Source of the DNA: an uncultured Peptococcaceae bacterium
GTDB lineage: Bacteria; Bacillota; Peptococcia; Peptococcales; Peptococcaceae
Length of the DNA stretch: 6,757 nt
Reading direction: 5' to 3'
Assembly: GCA_902462325.1 (NCBI GenBank)
Contig: CABQBF010000140.1
Coordinates: 1 to 6,757, forward strand
The notes under the pieces are model-generated. The model did no database searches. It was given only the letters and a program-made list of their open reading frames with translations, and had not been told where the DNA came from. A program made the position numbers and the translations under genes. This document shows positions 1 to 5,481 of the stretch, piece after piece. Position 1 is the stretch's first letter; each line of letters starts with the position of its first letter.

Positions 1-42
1 ATTTAGTATAAAATTGTATATGTTTGTAATTATATGTATATA

Positions 43-1224
43 CTATTTGAAATGACAAGCGCGCTCATTACGCTCCAATTCAAGCTGATGAGCCGCTTGT
101 AACGTTAGAATAGCAAGTTTTTTATTAGTTCGCCATGCATTCAAACCTATTTCAGCCACAATCGAATCAGAACCATAAACGCGAAAAAGAGCGGAAAGAG
201 TAGGACCATATTGTTTCATAACATGTTCCTTTTTATCCTCAAGTGTTTGCTCCTTTCGCAGAATACGAAATAAGCGAATAGGCTTCACATCACCAAGAAA
301 CTGCTGCCAGCGTTCATTAATAGGCCACCTGTCTTTATGAGAATCTAAAGGATTCTCAACCAAAATTGAAAAATAATTGGACAAAACACCAGATAAAATT
401 TCACCAATAACAAAACCGGTATCAAGCAGCTGCGCACAGGCAACCTGTGCGCGGTCATCTTTACAAACCAATTCCCAGCGAACCCAATGTTCAGGAACCT
501 CTACATCATCCTTGGCAATTCGTTCTAATGTTTTATCATAGACACGACAAAACAAATCAGATGTGCGAGACCCTAAATAAAATGTATCACCAGTCAATTC
601 AGCCGACTGAATCGAACCACTTTGCACCAACTCAAAAGTACGCCAACGAGATTTTGTTTGTTTAGCAAACACAAATTGCTTAATCTCATAGGGATAAAAA
701 TAAATATCTCCAATATTATCCAAAGCCAAATCAATCCGCGTAACTTTGCAATTATAAGAAAGAATATTTTCAATCAGAACAGACGGCAGAACACGAGAAA
801 AGAGAGCTTTACAACCTTGACCTGAAATCGTAACATGAACACCCATTACTTCCGGATTCTTGGAACCATGCAGCACACGAACATCACCAAAATTTGCCTG
901 AAACATATTTGGATAACCACGGCCACCGCGACCAGTATCATCAAAATCAGTAAGATCCAAACCTAAAATGTTTTGAATCACAAAAATACAATCCATATCA
1001 AATACAGTAAATTCCAGCCAGTCAATACTTGCTAACATTCCATTATAGTCCACACGACAAAGTTCGTCGAACTCTATCGTATGAACAGCAGTATTTTGAT
1101 TTGGTTTTTCTACCCCCCTGGTTAGCAAAGCGGGGGGTTGACGGTCTGGCGCCAGATTCAAATTTTTCGTTTTAAGCACCTTATTGGGCGAAGTATACCG
1201 ATTCCTCAACTTATAAAATTCCAT
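43..1224 (-). CDS. Rolling-circle replication initiator (Rep_trans / pT181-NicK type), inovirus pII counterpart
   Basis: This 393-aa protein should nick phage double-stranded DNA at the plus origin and stay attached to the 5' end through a tyrosine, driving rolling-circle replication. The visible family pattern is IDWLEFTV (residues 67-74), SGQGC (134-138), TRIDLALD (162-169), TFYLGSRTSD (214-223), RVYDK (227-231, with Tyr229 the probable catalytic residue) and WVRWEL (247-252). These are typical of the Rep_trans family, which includes plasmid initiators and the ICEBs1/Tn916 relaxases. The ATG at 1224 is chosen because AAAGGA sits 8 bases upstream. In-frame ATGs at 1233 and 1248 and the opening at 1275 lack such a site, and the longer versions run through a hairpin. 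It is the last gene of the leftward phage block, 103 bp after the pVI-like gene. A C/G-rich inverted repeat inside codons 28-38 looks like its own nick site. The family call is firm; the role as phage initiator comes from context. Confidence 0.88.
   Translation of the reverse strand: MEFYKLRNRYTSPNKVLKTKNLNLAPDRQPPALLTRGVEKPNQNTAVHTIEFDELCRVDYNGMLASIDWLEFTVFDMDCIFVIQNILGLDLTDFDDTGRGGRGYPNMFQANFGDVRVLHGSKNPEVMGVHVTISGQGCKALFSRVLPSVLIENILSYNCKVTRIDLALDNIGDIYFYPYEIKQFVFAKQTKSRWRTFELVQSGSIQSAELTGDTFYLGSRTSDLFCRVYDKTLERIAKDDVEVPEHWVRWELVCKDDRAQVACAQLLDTGFVIGEILSGVLSNYFSILVENPLDSHKDRWPINERWQQFLGDVKPIRLFRILRKEQTLEDKKEHVMKQYGPTLSALFRVYGSDSIVAEIGLNAWRTNKKLAILTLQAAHQLELERNERACHFK
1112..1138 (-). other. 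Putative plus-strand origin / nick site inside the rep gene
   Basis: A perfect 7-bp inverted repeat has arms at 1112-1118 and 1132-1138, reading ACCCCCC and GGGGGGT on the minus strand. They flank a 13-base loop containing GCTAACC. The arrangement of C-run, GCTAAC and G-run closely resembles, from memory, the oriT/nick region of ICEBs1 and Tn916, whose relaxases belong to the same Rep_trans family and whose nick sites lie near or over the start of the relaxase gene. Here it encodes residues 28-38 of the initiator. Function is inferred; the repeat is seen directly. Confidence 0.65.
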
Positions 1225-1248
1225 GTAAATCATCCTTTCTTTTATCAT

Positions 1249-1269
1249 TACAGGGGCTGCGCCCCTGTA
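1249..1269. repeat. GC-rich perfect hairpin in the rep leader
   Basis: The arms TACAGGGGC and GCCCCTGTA (9 bp, perfect) enclose a 3-base loop. The hairpin lies 25 bp upstream of the rep ATG, within the rep leader if transcription starts upstream. No T-run follows on either strand, so it does not look like an intrinsic terminator. It could be a complementary-strand (single-strand) origin, part of the packaging signal, or a device limiting rep translation. Confidence 0.6.
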
Positions 1270-1277
1270 CCCCAACT

Positions 1278-1326
1278 GTCGTGTAAAATGTAACGCAGAA
1301 AACCATTGCGTTACATTTCACACGAC
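1278..1326. repeat. Long intergenic hairpin, candidate packaging signal or origin element
   Basis: Two 20-base arms (1278-1297 and 1307-1326) are complementary at 19 of 20 positions around a 9-base loop. The structure starts one base after the stop codon of the pVI-like gene. There is no T-tract on either side, so a terminator is unlikely. In M13 the packaging hairpin and the minus and plus origins occupy the intergenic space before gene II in that order. This hairpin is in the equivalent place ahead of rep. The structure is certain; the role is inferred. Confidence 0.65.
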
Positions 1327-1327
1327 A

Positions 1328-1606
1328 CTATAGCTTAATATTTAAAAACGGTATTTTATTAACAAACCACCGAAGCATTTTGTAAAAATCATCCCACAGC
1401 TCAACAGCCACAACAATTCCCATACAAGGCAGCGCAACAGGAAGATAGAGCCAAGAGCCGACAAAGCCCATGCCCTGATTAAGATAACCAAGAATCTGCG
1501 ACCATACATCAGTAACGGCAGCAGGCAGAGAAGGGAGGGAGGGGAGCAGACCAAACAAGGTTGATAAAATTCCTAACACAACATCAAGAACTAATTCAAT
1601 TATCAT
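1328..1606 (-). CDS. Small hydrophobic membrane protein, putative pVI-like minor coat protein
   Basis: This 92-aa protein starts at the ATG at 1606, which overlaps the stop of the pIII-like gene (ATGA), so translation is probably coupled; no strong ribosome site is seen. A TTG at 1621 would add five residues but has no better support. Residues 1-25 are strongly hydrophobic, a Pro/Leu/Ser-rich turn follows (about 20-30), and a second hydrophobic stretch spans about 47-70. The C-terminal end is amphipathic and basic (DDFYKMLRWFVNKIPF). M13 pVI (112 aa) is likewise a small multi-hydrophobic protein encoded directly after pIII, and it anchors pIII at the virion tip. No family motif is recognised, so the pVI role rests on size, topology and position. 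Confidence 0.6.
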   Translation of the reverse strand: MIIELVLDVVLGILSTLFGLLPSLPSLPAAVTDVWSQILGYLNQGMGFVGSWLYLPVALPCMGIVVAVELWDDFYKMLRWFVNKIPFLNIKL

Positions 1607-3210
1607 TTGCCATCCAACCAATCTTCATATTTTCGCTTTAAAGCATTAAACATCAAAATAACACAGACCATAGAAGTAGCCGTTTGAACTGCGGTATGAA
1701 TAACTTCTGTTCCTTCGGGCCAAATTTGAAAAGTATATTCTTCCCATACAGTCAAGCGTTCACCTGCTCGGCTTTGGTTCGTGGCAGGCATAATGATTTC
1801 AAACTTTGGCAGCGTCATTTCTCCTTTTTGCTCAACGGCGCCGGATACAATAGAATTTGCCATTGAAAACATCATTTCTGGAACCTGATAAATTACACCG
1901 AGTTTTTCTTCAGCCAAATCATTAAAATCTGAAAATTTTCCAGATACCTTATCAGAATCCGGCACAATCAGCCCTTGCAGCATTTCACCAATTTTCCCAG
2001 GCAAATCAGTAATAACCTGCACAACGTCCTTGAATCCTTGTGTTGTAGTATCTTTTAAGTCTGTTATGCCTTCAACAATTCCATCCTTTACATCTATAAG
2101 CTTATCAGTCAAAGTTTGAGTTTGATTAGAAAGTTCATTTTTTACTTCATTAGCACCCTGTTGAATAGTCTGCTTCACCTCTGCAATTTTTTTCGTAACA
2201 GTAGCACTCAAGCCAGCGACAGACTGTTGAATACCAGTAAAACCAACAGAACTATCGGAAGAACCATTGGCATTATAAGAAATTTTAAACGCTGGCTGAT
2301 TACCAATATTAACAAACCGAAATTCTGTATTTATGGAAAGATCAATATTAACCCAATTACCAGCATAGGTAAAGTCATAAGGGTCACTACCATTGCGAAT
2401 AGAGGAAGGAGTAGGACTAAAAACAAACCAAAAAGAAATATTAGTGACAGAACCTGAAACAACTTCATATTCTATTCCGCCGACAGTAGCAGTTTTCGGC
2501 AAATCTAAATCCGCCTGAAGGTGCAAATCAGCAACAGGCCTGTTCATATAACTAGGAGTTAAACCGGACGGAAAAAGAAGATTGTCAGCACTAGAAGAAC
2601 AAGAACCTGTACGATTAGTACCTTTTAGAGAAATCCAAGCATCTGGGGCAACATCAGGGTCATTCCGTTTAACTCCTGTACCAGTCCAATCATACTGAAC
2701 GAAACAAACAACAGGCGCCATTAAATCAGGTGAAATTGTAAACCAACCTTCATCAGTAAGAAAATTACATTGAAAATTATGTAAAGTCAAATTTAAAGCA
2801 CCCGGCAAACTGTAACCCACATTATTGACTAAAACACGAAAACCCAAATAAGGATTGACGGACGAATAACCGGAATAACCAGAAGAAACGGTTTGATTGA
2901 AATTAGCTTCACTACCAGTCCAATCACGATGAATATTGCCAGACTTAAAAATAGAAGCATGATCAGATAAACTATCGTACGAACACATACCAATATTAAT
3001 AGAACTAATATCGGAAACGGCTAAAGGCATAATTTCATAATCATTTGTTACTGAAGCAATTTTTTGTGCTGAAACATCAAACTGAATGGCAGCAGCAGTA
3101 CTAATTTCACCCGCTGCACTCTGAAAACCCTGTGCAAACGCACAAACAGGCGAACAACTAGACAAACAAACAATCAGACAAACCAACAAACTAGCAATCA
3201 CTCTACGCAT
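1603..3210 (-). CDS. pIII-like adsorption / minor coat protein, secreted and C-terminally anchored
   Basis: This 535-aa protein is the likely receptor-binding tip protein. It has a signal peptide (residues 1-26, basic MRR then a hydrophobic core, with AFA before Gln27). An LSSC sequence ending at Cys19 leaves a lipoprotein possible. A long Ser/Thr/Asn/Gly-rich exported domain follows (about 30-325). Next comes a helical, probably coiled-coil region (about 330-413) rich in Val/Ile/Lys/Asp/Gln heptads, and a single membrane segment near 503-522 followed by a basic tail. Exported head, flexible linker and C-terminal anchor is the pIII plan, and M13 pIII is somewhat over 400 aa. The ATG at 3210 is chosen over the codon at 3228 because GGAGGTGA precedes it by 5 bases; that site overlaps the stop of the upstream gene. 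The head should set host range, and no receptor can be named. Confidence 0.68.
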   Translation of the reverse strand: MRRVIASLLVCLIVCLSSCSPVCAFAQGFQSAAGEISTAAAIQFDVSAQKIASVTNDYEIMPLAVSDISSINIGMCSYDSLSDHASIFKSGNIHRDWTGSEANFNQTVSSGYSGYSSVNPYLGFRVLVNNVGYSLPGALNLTLHNFQCNFLTDEGWFTISPDLMAPVVCFVQYDWTGTGVKRNDPDVAPDAWISLKGTNRTGSCSSSADNLLFPSGLTPSYMNRPVADLHLQADLDLPKTATVGGIEYEVVSGSVTNISFWFVFSPTPSSIRNGSDPYDFTYAGNWVNIDLSINTEFRFVNIGNQPAFKISYNANGSSDSSVGFTGIQQSVAGLSATVTKKIAEVKQTIQQGANEVKNELSNQTQTLTDKLIDVKDGIVEGITDLKDTTTQGFKDVVQVITDLPGKIGEMLQGLIVPDSDKVSGKFSDFNDLAEEKLGVIYQVPEMMFSMANSIVSGAVEQKGEMTLPKFEIIMPATNQSRAGERLTVWEEYTFQIWPEGTEVIHTAVQTATSMVCVILMFNALKRKYEDWLDGK

Positions 3211-3214
3211 AAAA

Positions 3215-3832
3215 TCACCTCCAACCAAGGAGAGGACTAAATACCAACCGAGCCACCCATAAACCTAACAAGGAAAGAATAACTAAAGCAGATAATAAGA
3301 GCAAATCAGAAGTACGGTCATAACCAGGAAGAGAAGGCCAACCATCAACAGAACTATAAACAAGAGAGTTGCCAACATTAAGAGAAAAACTAGAATCATC
3401 TACAACAAGATACGAATAATCATAACCAGACCGAGCAAGATTAAGAACGTAAACGGTAGCACTCCCAACAAATGAATCACTAAAATCACCTACTGCCATA
3501 ATGTATTGATATTGCCCAGTACGAGCGAAAACGTATTTTTGACCAGGAACAATTTTATTAAGATACCGAGAGGCCCATTCCACATACTGTTCAGCAGGAT
3601 AACCATCTTCATAAATTGGATAATTGATATAAGGCTGTATCATTTCAAAGAATAAGTATGAATCAGTCGTCGCGCCTTCGTCGCTGCCTTCGGCAATCGC
3701 TGACGCTGGCGCGACGTTCTGTTCTTCCTCATCCTCAACCTGATAGCCCTCAAAACAAACCCACTCCATAGCGTAAGCCGGAGAACATGACAACAACAAC
3801 AAAGCAACTACTAAAATTAACTTTTTCGCCAT
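3215..3832 (-). CDS. Secreted membrane-anchored phage protein of unknown function, possible minor coat protein
   Basis: This 205-aa protein has a signal peptide (residues 1-21: MAKK, a Leu/Val core, then AYA before Met22). An acidic low-complexity segment (about 31-55) follows, then an aromatic-rich exported domain (about 57-175), one membrane segment near 178-198 and a very short tail. The start at 3832 overlaps the end of the Zot gene by 16 bases, with GGGGGAAAG just upstream. The stop overlaps the ribosome site of the pIII-like gene. A GC-rich palindrome lies in the acidic segment. I do not recognise the family. It could be a second tip protein, or an external partner for the short Zot ATPase, which has no membrane or external part of its own. 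Its topology (outside head, C-terminal anchor) is opposite to that of M13 pI, so a simple split of pI is unlikely. Confidence 0.65.
   Translation of the reverse strand: MAKKLILVVALLLLSCSPAYAMEWVCFEGYQVEDEEEQNVAPASAIAEGSDEGATTDSYLFFEMIQPYINYPIYEDGYPAEQYVEWASRYLNKIVPGQKYVFARTGQYQYIMAVGDFSDSFVGSATVYVLNLARSGYDYSYLVVDDSSFSLNVGNSLVYSSVDGWPSLPGYDRTSDLLLLSALVILSLLGLWVARLVFSPLLGWR
3668..3716. repeat. GC-rich palindromic element inside the 205-aa gene
   Basis: Outer arms CGTCGCGCC (3668-3676) and GGCGCGACG (3708-3716) match perfectly over 9 bp. Inside are partial arms (CGTC with GACG) and a small inner hairpin (TGCC, TTC, GGCA at 3685-3695). The block is far richer in G+C than the surrounding gene and encodes an Ala/Ser/Gly/Glu-rich linker without breaking the frame. 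It may be an inserted palindromic repeat or a structural signal in the phage DNA or RNA. Confidence 0.5.
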
Positions 3833-4503
3833 GACTTTCCCCCAATCCGGCTCATTTTCTGGTATGTATCATACGCACTATTCCGCAACATATAATCATG
3901 CACATACCAAGTCAAACGCCCGTTATTAATTTCAATCGTACCATCTACCGACTCAATACACTGTTCCATATCAATCAACGTATTCAACTGCAAAAATCCA
4001 AACAAACAATGACAATCCACCACATATTTCAGTTGCTCTCTGATGGGCTTGGCCAGACGGGTTACACGCTGCGAAGTCCCGACAATCAAACGGCGCTGTT
4101 TTCTGGACTGCGCAAACTCAATCATATCCTGCGGCGAAACTGACTTACTCTCCAAACTGTTCCAAATCAAATGTACTTCATCCAGCAGGAACACAACTCC
4201 ATCTTTTCCGTTACTGCCATACTTAGCCAAATCGCCCGGCTCCGTATATCTCACAACCTCATTGGGATACCCCATAAAACAAACATCCATGTTTGTAACA
4301 ATACGGCAGCGGGGAAAGTCATCAATCAGATTACGCACGTAATGAACAGCCGAAACAGATTTGCCGGTCCCTTGGGAGCCACAAAAAAGTAAAATGCCGG
4401 AGTGGGGGAAGATGTCATAATAAGTAGAGCGTATTGCTAATTGCTGGGCAATATCATCAGGAATATCACCTAAATTTTTATTTTTTCGCAAATAACGCAA
4501 CAT
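3817..4503 (-). CDS. zot: Zot/pI-type assembly ATPase (cytoplasmic domain only)
   Basis: This 228-aa P-loop ATPase should power phage extrusion at the inner membrane. Walker A is GSQGTGKS (residues 42-49) and Walker B is VVFLLDE (103-109). A conserved stretch follows with SRKQ (133-136), GTSQR (142-146) and a KPIREQ segment, a pattern typical of Zot (gene I) proteins of filamentous phages. The ATG at 4503 shares its A with the stop of the 25-aa ORF (TGATG), and AGGGGG lies 8 bases upstream. M13 pI is 348 aa and has a membrane segment and a periplasmic tail. No hydrophobic segment long enough to span a membrane is visible here, so the protein must be recruited by a partner, possibly one of the neighbouring membrane proteins. 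The ATPase call is confident; the missing anchor is a negative observation from reading the sequence. Confidence 0.9.
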   Translation of the reverse strand: MLRYLRKNKNLGDIPDDIAQQLAIRSTYYDIFPHSGILLFCGSQGTGKSVSAVHYVRNLIDDFPRCRIVTNMDVCFMGYPNEVVRYTEPGDLAKYGSNGKDGVVFLLDEVHLIWNSLESKSVSPQDMIEFAQSRKQRRLIVGTSQRVTRLAKPIREQLKYVVDCHCLFGFLQLNTLIDMEQCIESVDGTIEINNGRLTWYVHDYMLRNSAYDTYQKMSRIGGKSWRKS

Positions 4504-4580
4504 CAGCGCCGCCCCCTGAACAAATAACCAATAGAAATAAACAAGTTCAGTAAATTCTTGAAAACATACAAAATCCGCAT
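4503..4580 (-). CDS. 25-aa hydrophobic peptide, pVII/pIX-like candidate
   Basis: A tiny ORF is locked between its neighbours: its ATG overlaps the stop of the 45-aa ORF (TAATG) and its stop overlaps the Zot ATG (TGATG). The product begins MRILYVFKNLL, has a hydrophobic amphipathic middle and ends FRGRR. GGGAGG occurs about 14 bases upstream, farther than usual, so translation is probably coupled. The last codons also supply the ribosome site for zot. Inovirus pVII and pIX are about 32-33 aa, similarly tiny and coupled in M13. The alternative is a non-functional leader ORF whose only job is to couple zot translation. Confidence 0.5.
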   Translation of the reverse strand: MRILYVFKNLLNLFISIGYLFRGRR

Positions 4581-4717
4581 TATTTAATAATCAACCTCCC
4601 GCCAAAGGCTGCGCGAAGAATAACAGAAACACAAAGATTACCAAAACCAAAGACGATAGCAAAAGGAAGAAAAGCCTGCAAAAATTCCACATAGACCGAA
4701 ACTATTTGCTCGTACAT
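4580..4717 (-). CDS. 45-aa single-pass membrane protein, pVII/pIX-like minor coat candidate
   Basis: The product starts MYEQIVSVYVEF, has a hydrophobic segment over about residues 9-36 rich in Phe, Val, Ile and Leu, and ends with Arg/Lys (FGGRLIIK). The ATG at 4717 is preferred to the adjacent ATG at 4720 because GGGGG, immediately after the T-run of the terminator, is 7 bases from it. Short acidic N-terminus, membrane helix and basic C-terminus is the layout of small filamentous-phage coat proteins. It lies between the major coat gene and zot, and its stop overlaps the next start. It may be a leading-tip protein (pVII/pIX); an additional coat component or holin-like peptide is less likely. 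Confidence 0.62.
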   Translation of the reverse strand: MYEQIVSVYVEFLQAFLPFAIVFGFGNLCVSVILRAAFGGRLIIK

Positions 4718-4729
4718 CATTACACCCCC

Positions 4730-4756
4730 AAAAAAAGCGGCCGCAAAAGCGACCGC
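4730..4756 (-). terminator. Intrinsic terminator after the major coat gene
   Basis: On the minus strand an 8-bp G+C-rich stem (GCGGTCGC with GCGGCCGC, one G-T pair) closes a TTTT loop and is followed by seven T residues. It lies 6 bases after the coat stop. It would end most transcripts after the ssDNA-binding and coat genes, leaving a minority to enter the minor-coat and zot genes. M13 has a terminator in the same place, after gene VIII. Confidence 0.88.
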
Positions 4757-4762
4757 CGGAAA

Positions 4763-5038
4763 CTAAGCAGAAACCCGACCTTTTCGAACGGCCGACATAA
4801 TAACTTTAATACCCTTGCGAATTGCCCACCACATAAAGACAATACCAATACAAGCGGTAATCATAGCAGCAATCATAGTGATAATGGTTTGCACATTAAT
4901 TGCACCAGTGATTGTACTGATAATCGTAGACAATTCAGTTGTACTAAAGGCGCCGCCAGCCGGGTCTCCTTCTGCAGCAAATGCAAAAGAGGGCACTAAC
5001 AGCAAAAAGGATAATAAAGCGAAAACCTTTTTTCTCAT
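4763..5038 (-). CDS. Major coat protein precursor (pVIII-like)
   Basis: The 91-aa precursor has a classic signal peptide (MRKK, hydrophobic core, cleavage predicted after AFA at residue 21) and a mature protein of about 70 residues. The mature N-terminus is acidic (AEGDPAGGAF). A hydrophobic helix spans about 52-73, and the C-terminus is strongly basic (Arg74, Lys75, Lys78, Arg85, Lys86, Arg88) and would face the DNA in the virion. This is the pVIII plan. The mature start resembles, from memory, M13 pVIII (AEGDDPAKAAF), although pVIII has about 50 residues. AAGGAGGTGA with ideal spacing precedes the ATG at 5038, the strongest ribosome site in the block. With the terminator just downstream, this fits the most abundant virion protein. 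It should be inserted in the membrane, processed by signal peptidase and then assembled around ssDNA. Confidence 0.85.
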   Translation of the reverse strand: MRKKVFALLSFLLLVPSFAFAAEGDPAGGAFSTTELSTIISTITGAINVQTIITMIAAMITACIGIVFMWWAIRKGIKVIMSAVRKGRVSA

Positions 5039-5050
5039 ATTCTCACCTCC

Positions 5051-5329
5051 TTATACAACTTCAATAGAGGTTAAAACCGGACGCTTTTGACCGACCTGGA
5101 AATCATAATTGAAAATACAATCAAGAGAGCCTTTAGAAAAATCTAATGCCAGAGCCTGCTCATAAGCAGTGGAATTTACACCAATGAACTGTTTAATTGA
5201 CTTTAAACCATCTACGTTCTCATCAGGCCGGTTAATAAAAAGGTTCACTCCAACAATTTTTTCACCAGTTTCTTTGTTCACAAAATCTAAAACCTGTTTT
5301 CCTACAACTTGTACAACATTCTCATCCAT
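5051..5329 (-). CDS. Putative phage ssDNA-binding protein (pV-like)
   Basis: The 92-aa protein has no signal peptide or membrane segment. It has the alternating hydrophobic/polar pattern of a small beta-barrel: VVGKQVLDFV (7-16), a KETGEKIVGVNLFI hairpin (19-32), a DGLKS turn and a C-terminal KRPVLTSIEV strand. It is the first gene of the leftward block, 12 bases before the coat gene and directly after the promoter, with AAAGGAGGAT about 7 bases from its ATG. In inoviruses a small highly expressed ssDNA-binding protein of about 80-110 aa occupies this place. It coats newly made plus strands and is exchanged for coat protein during assembly. I see no diagnostic residue motif, so the role is inferred from size, fold pattern and position. 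Confidence 0.6.
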   Translation of the reverse strand: MDENVVQVVGKQVLDFVNKETGEKIVGVNLFINRPDENVDGLKSIKQFIGVNSTAYEQALALDFSKGSLDCIFNYDFQVGQKRPVLTSIEVV

Positions 5330-5341
5330 AAAAAATCCTCC

Positions 5342-5371
5342 TTTACCGGCTATCTCAAACCGTGGTATAAT
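5342..5371 (+). promoter_or_regulatory. Candidate rightward promoter for the regulator gene
   Basis: An extended -10 element TGGTATAAT (5363-5371) matches TGnTATAAT exactly. A weak -35 (TTTACC, 5342-5347) stands 18 bases upstream. Transcription would start near 5378, giving the regulator gene a leader of about 100 bases. The promoter points toward the structural promoter at 5418-5446, so the two would overlap and interfere. Confidence 0.45.
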
Positions 5372-5413
5372 TAAACATTAATATTATACTAGCAAAATAT
5401 CAATATTAATCAA

Positions 5414-5432
5414 ATATATTATAACAATATAT
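5414..5432. promoter_or_regulatory. Candidate operator over the structural promoter
   Basis: The perfect inverted repeat ATATATT, 5-base spacer, AATATAT covers the -10 box of the leftward promoter. A direct repeat CAAAATATC occurs on both sides (5393-5401 and 5433-5441), 40 bp apart. These are plausible binding sites for the neighbouring Cro/C1-type regulator, but the region is very AT-rich and chance repeats are expected. Confidence 0.35.
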
Positions 5433-5446
5433 CAAAATATCGTCAA
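5418..5446 (-). promoter_or_regulatory. Main leftward promoter for the phage structural block
   Basis: On the minus strand the -35 box TTGACG (5446-5441) and the -10 box TATAAT (5423-5418) are 17 bases apart, a near-perfect vegetative promoter. Transcription would start near 5411, about 80 bases before the ssDNA-binding gene. It probably drives that gene and the coat gene strongly, with read-through past the terminator for the rest. Confidence 0.8.
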
Positions 5447-5452
5447 GAAAAA

Positions 5453-5466
5453 ATTGAAATTTCAAT
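5453..5466. promoter_or_regulatory. 14-bp perfect palindrome before the regulator gene
   Basis: ATTGAAATTTCAAT is a perfect palindrome lying 4 bases before AAGGAGG of the regulator gene and just upstream of the -35 box of the leftward promoter. A dimeric Cro/C1-type protein could bind here to control itself and the structural promoter. Binding is inferred. Confidence 0.45.
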
Positions 5467-5481
5467 AAAAAGGAGGAAAAT

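Noticed and set aside
1..28. A dif-like arrangement, ATTTAGTATAA then AATTGT then ATATGTTTGTA, at the left edge.
   Set aside because: Only the TATGTT core and the ATAA end resemble dif. Its orientation is opposite to that expected for the left junction, and the DNA is very AT-rich. The true left junction is probably outside the window.
447..825. Rightward open frames opposite the rep gene.
   Set aside because: They have no ribosome sites or recognisable domains and are antisense to a well-supported coding frame.
1225..1275. N-terminal extension of the initiator to 1275 (17 more residues).
   Set aside because: The extension would be translated through a hairpin, lacks a ribosome site, and a well-placed AAAGGA favours the start at 1224.
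1278..1326. Long hairpin interpreted as a transcription terminator.
   Set aside because: There is no T-tract on either strand after the stem.
1342..1554. Second leftward open frame of 70 codons overlapping the pVI-like gene.
   Set aside because: It is an alternative frame of the same DNA; the other frame is coupled to the pIII-like gene and has the expected membrane pattern.
4706..5090. Two rightward open frames opposite the coat gene and its terminator.
   Set aside because: They are antisense shadows of the coat gene, low in complexity and without a translation start signal.
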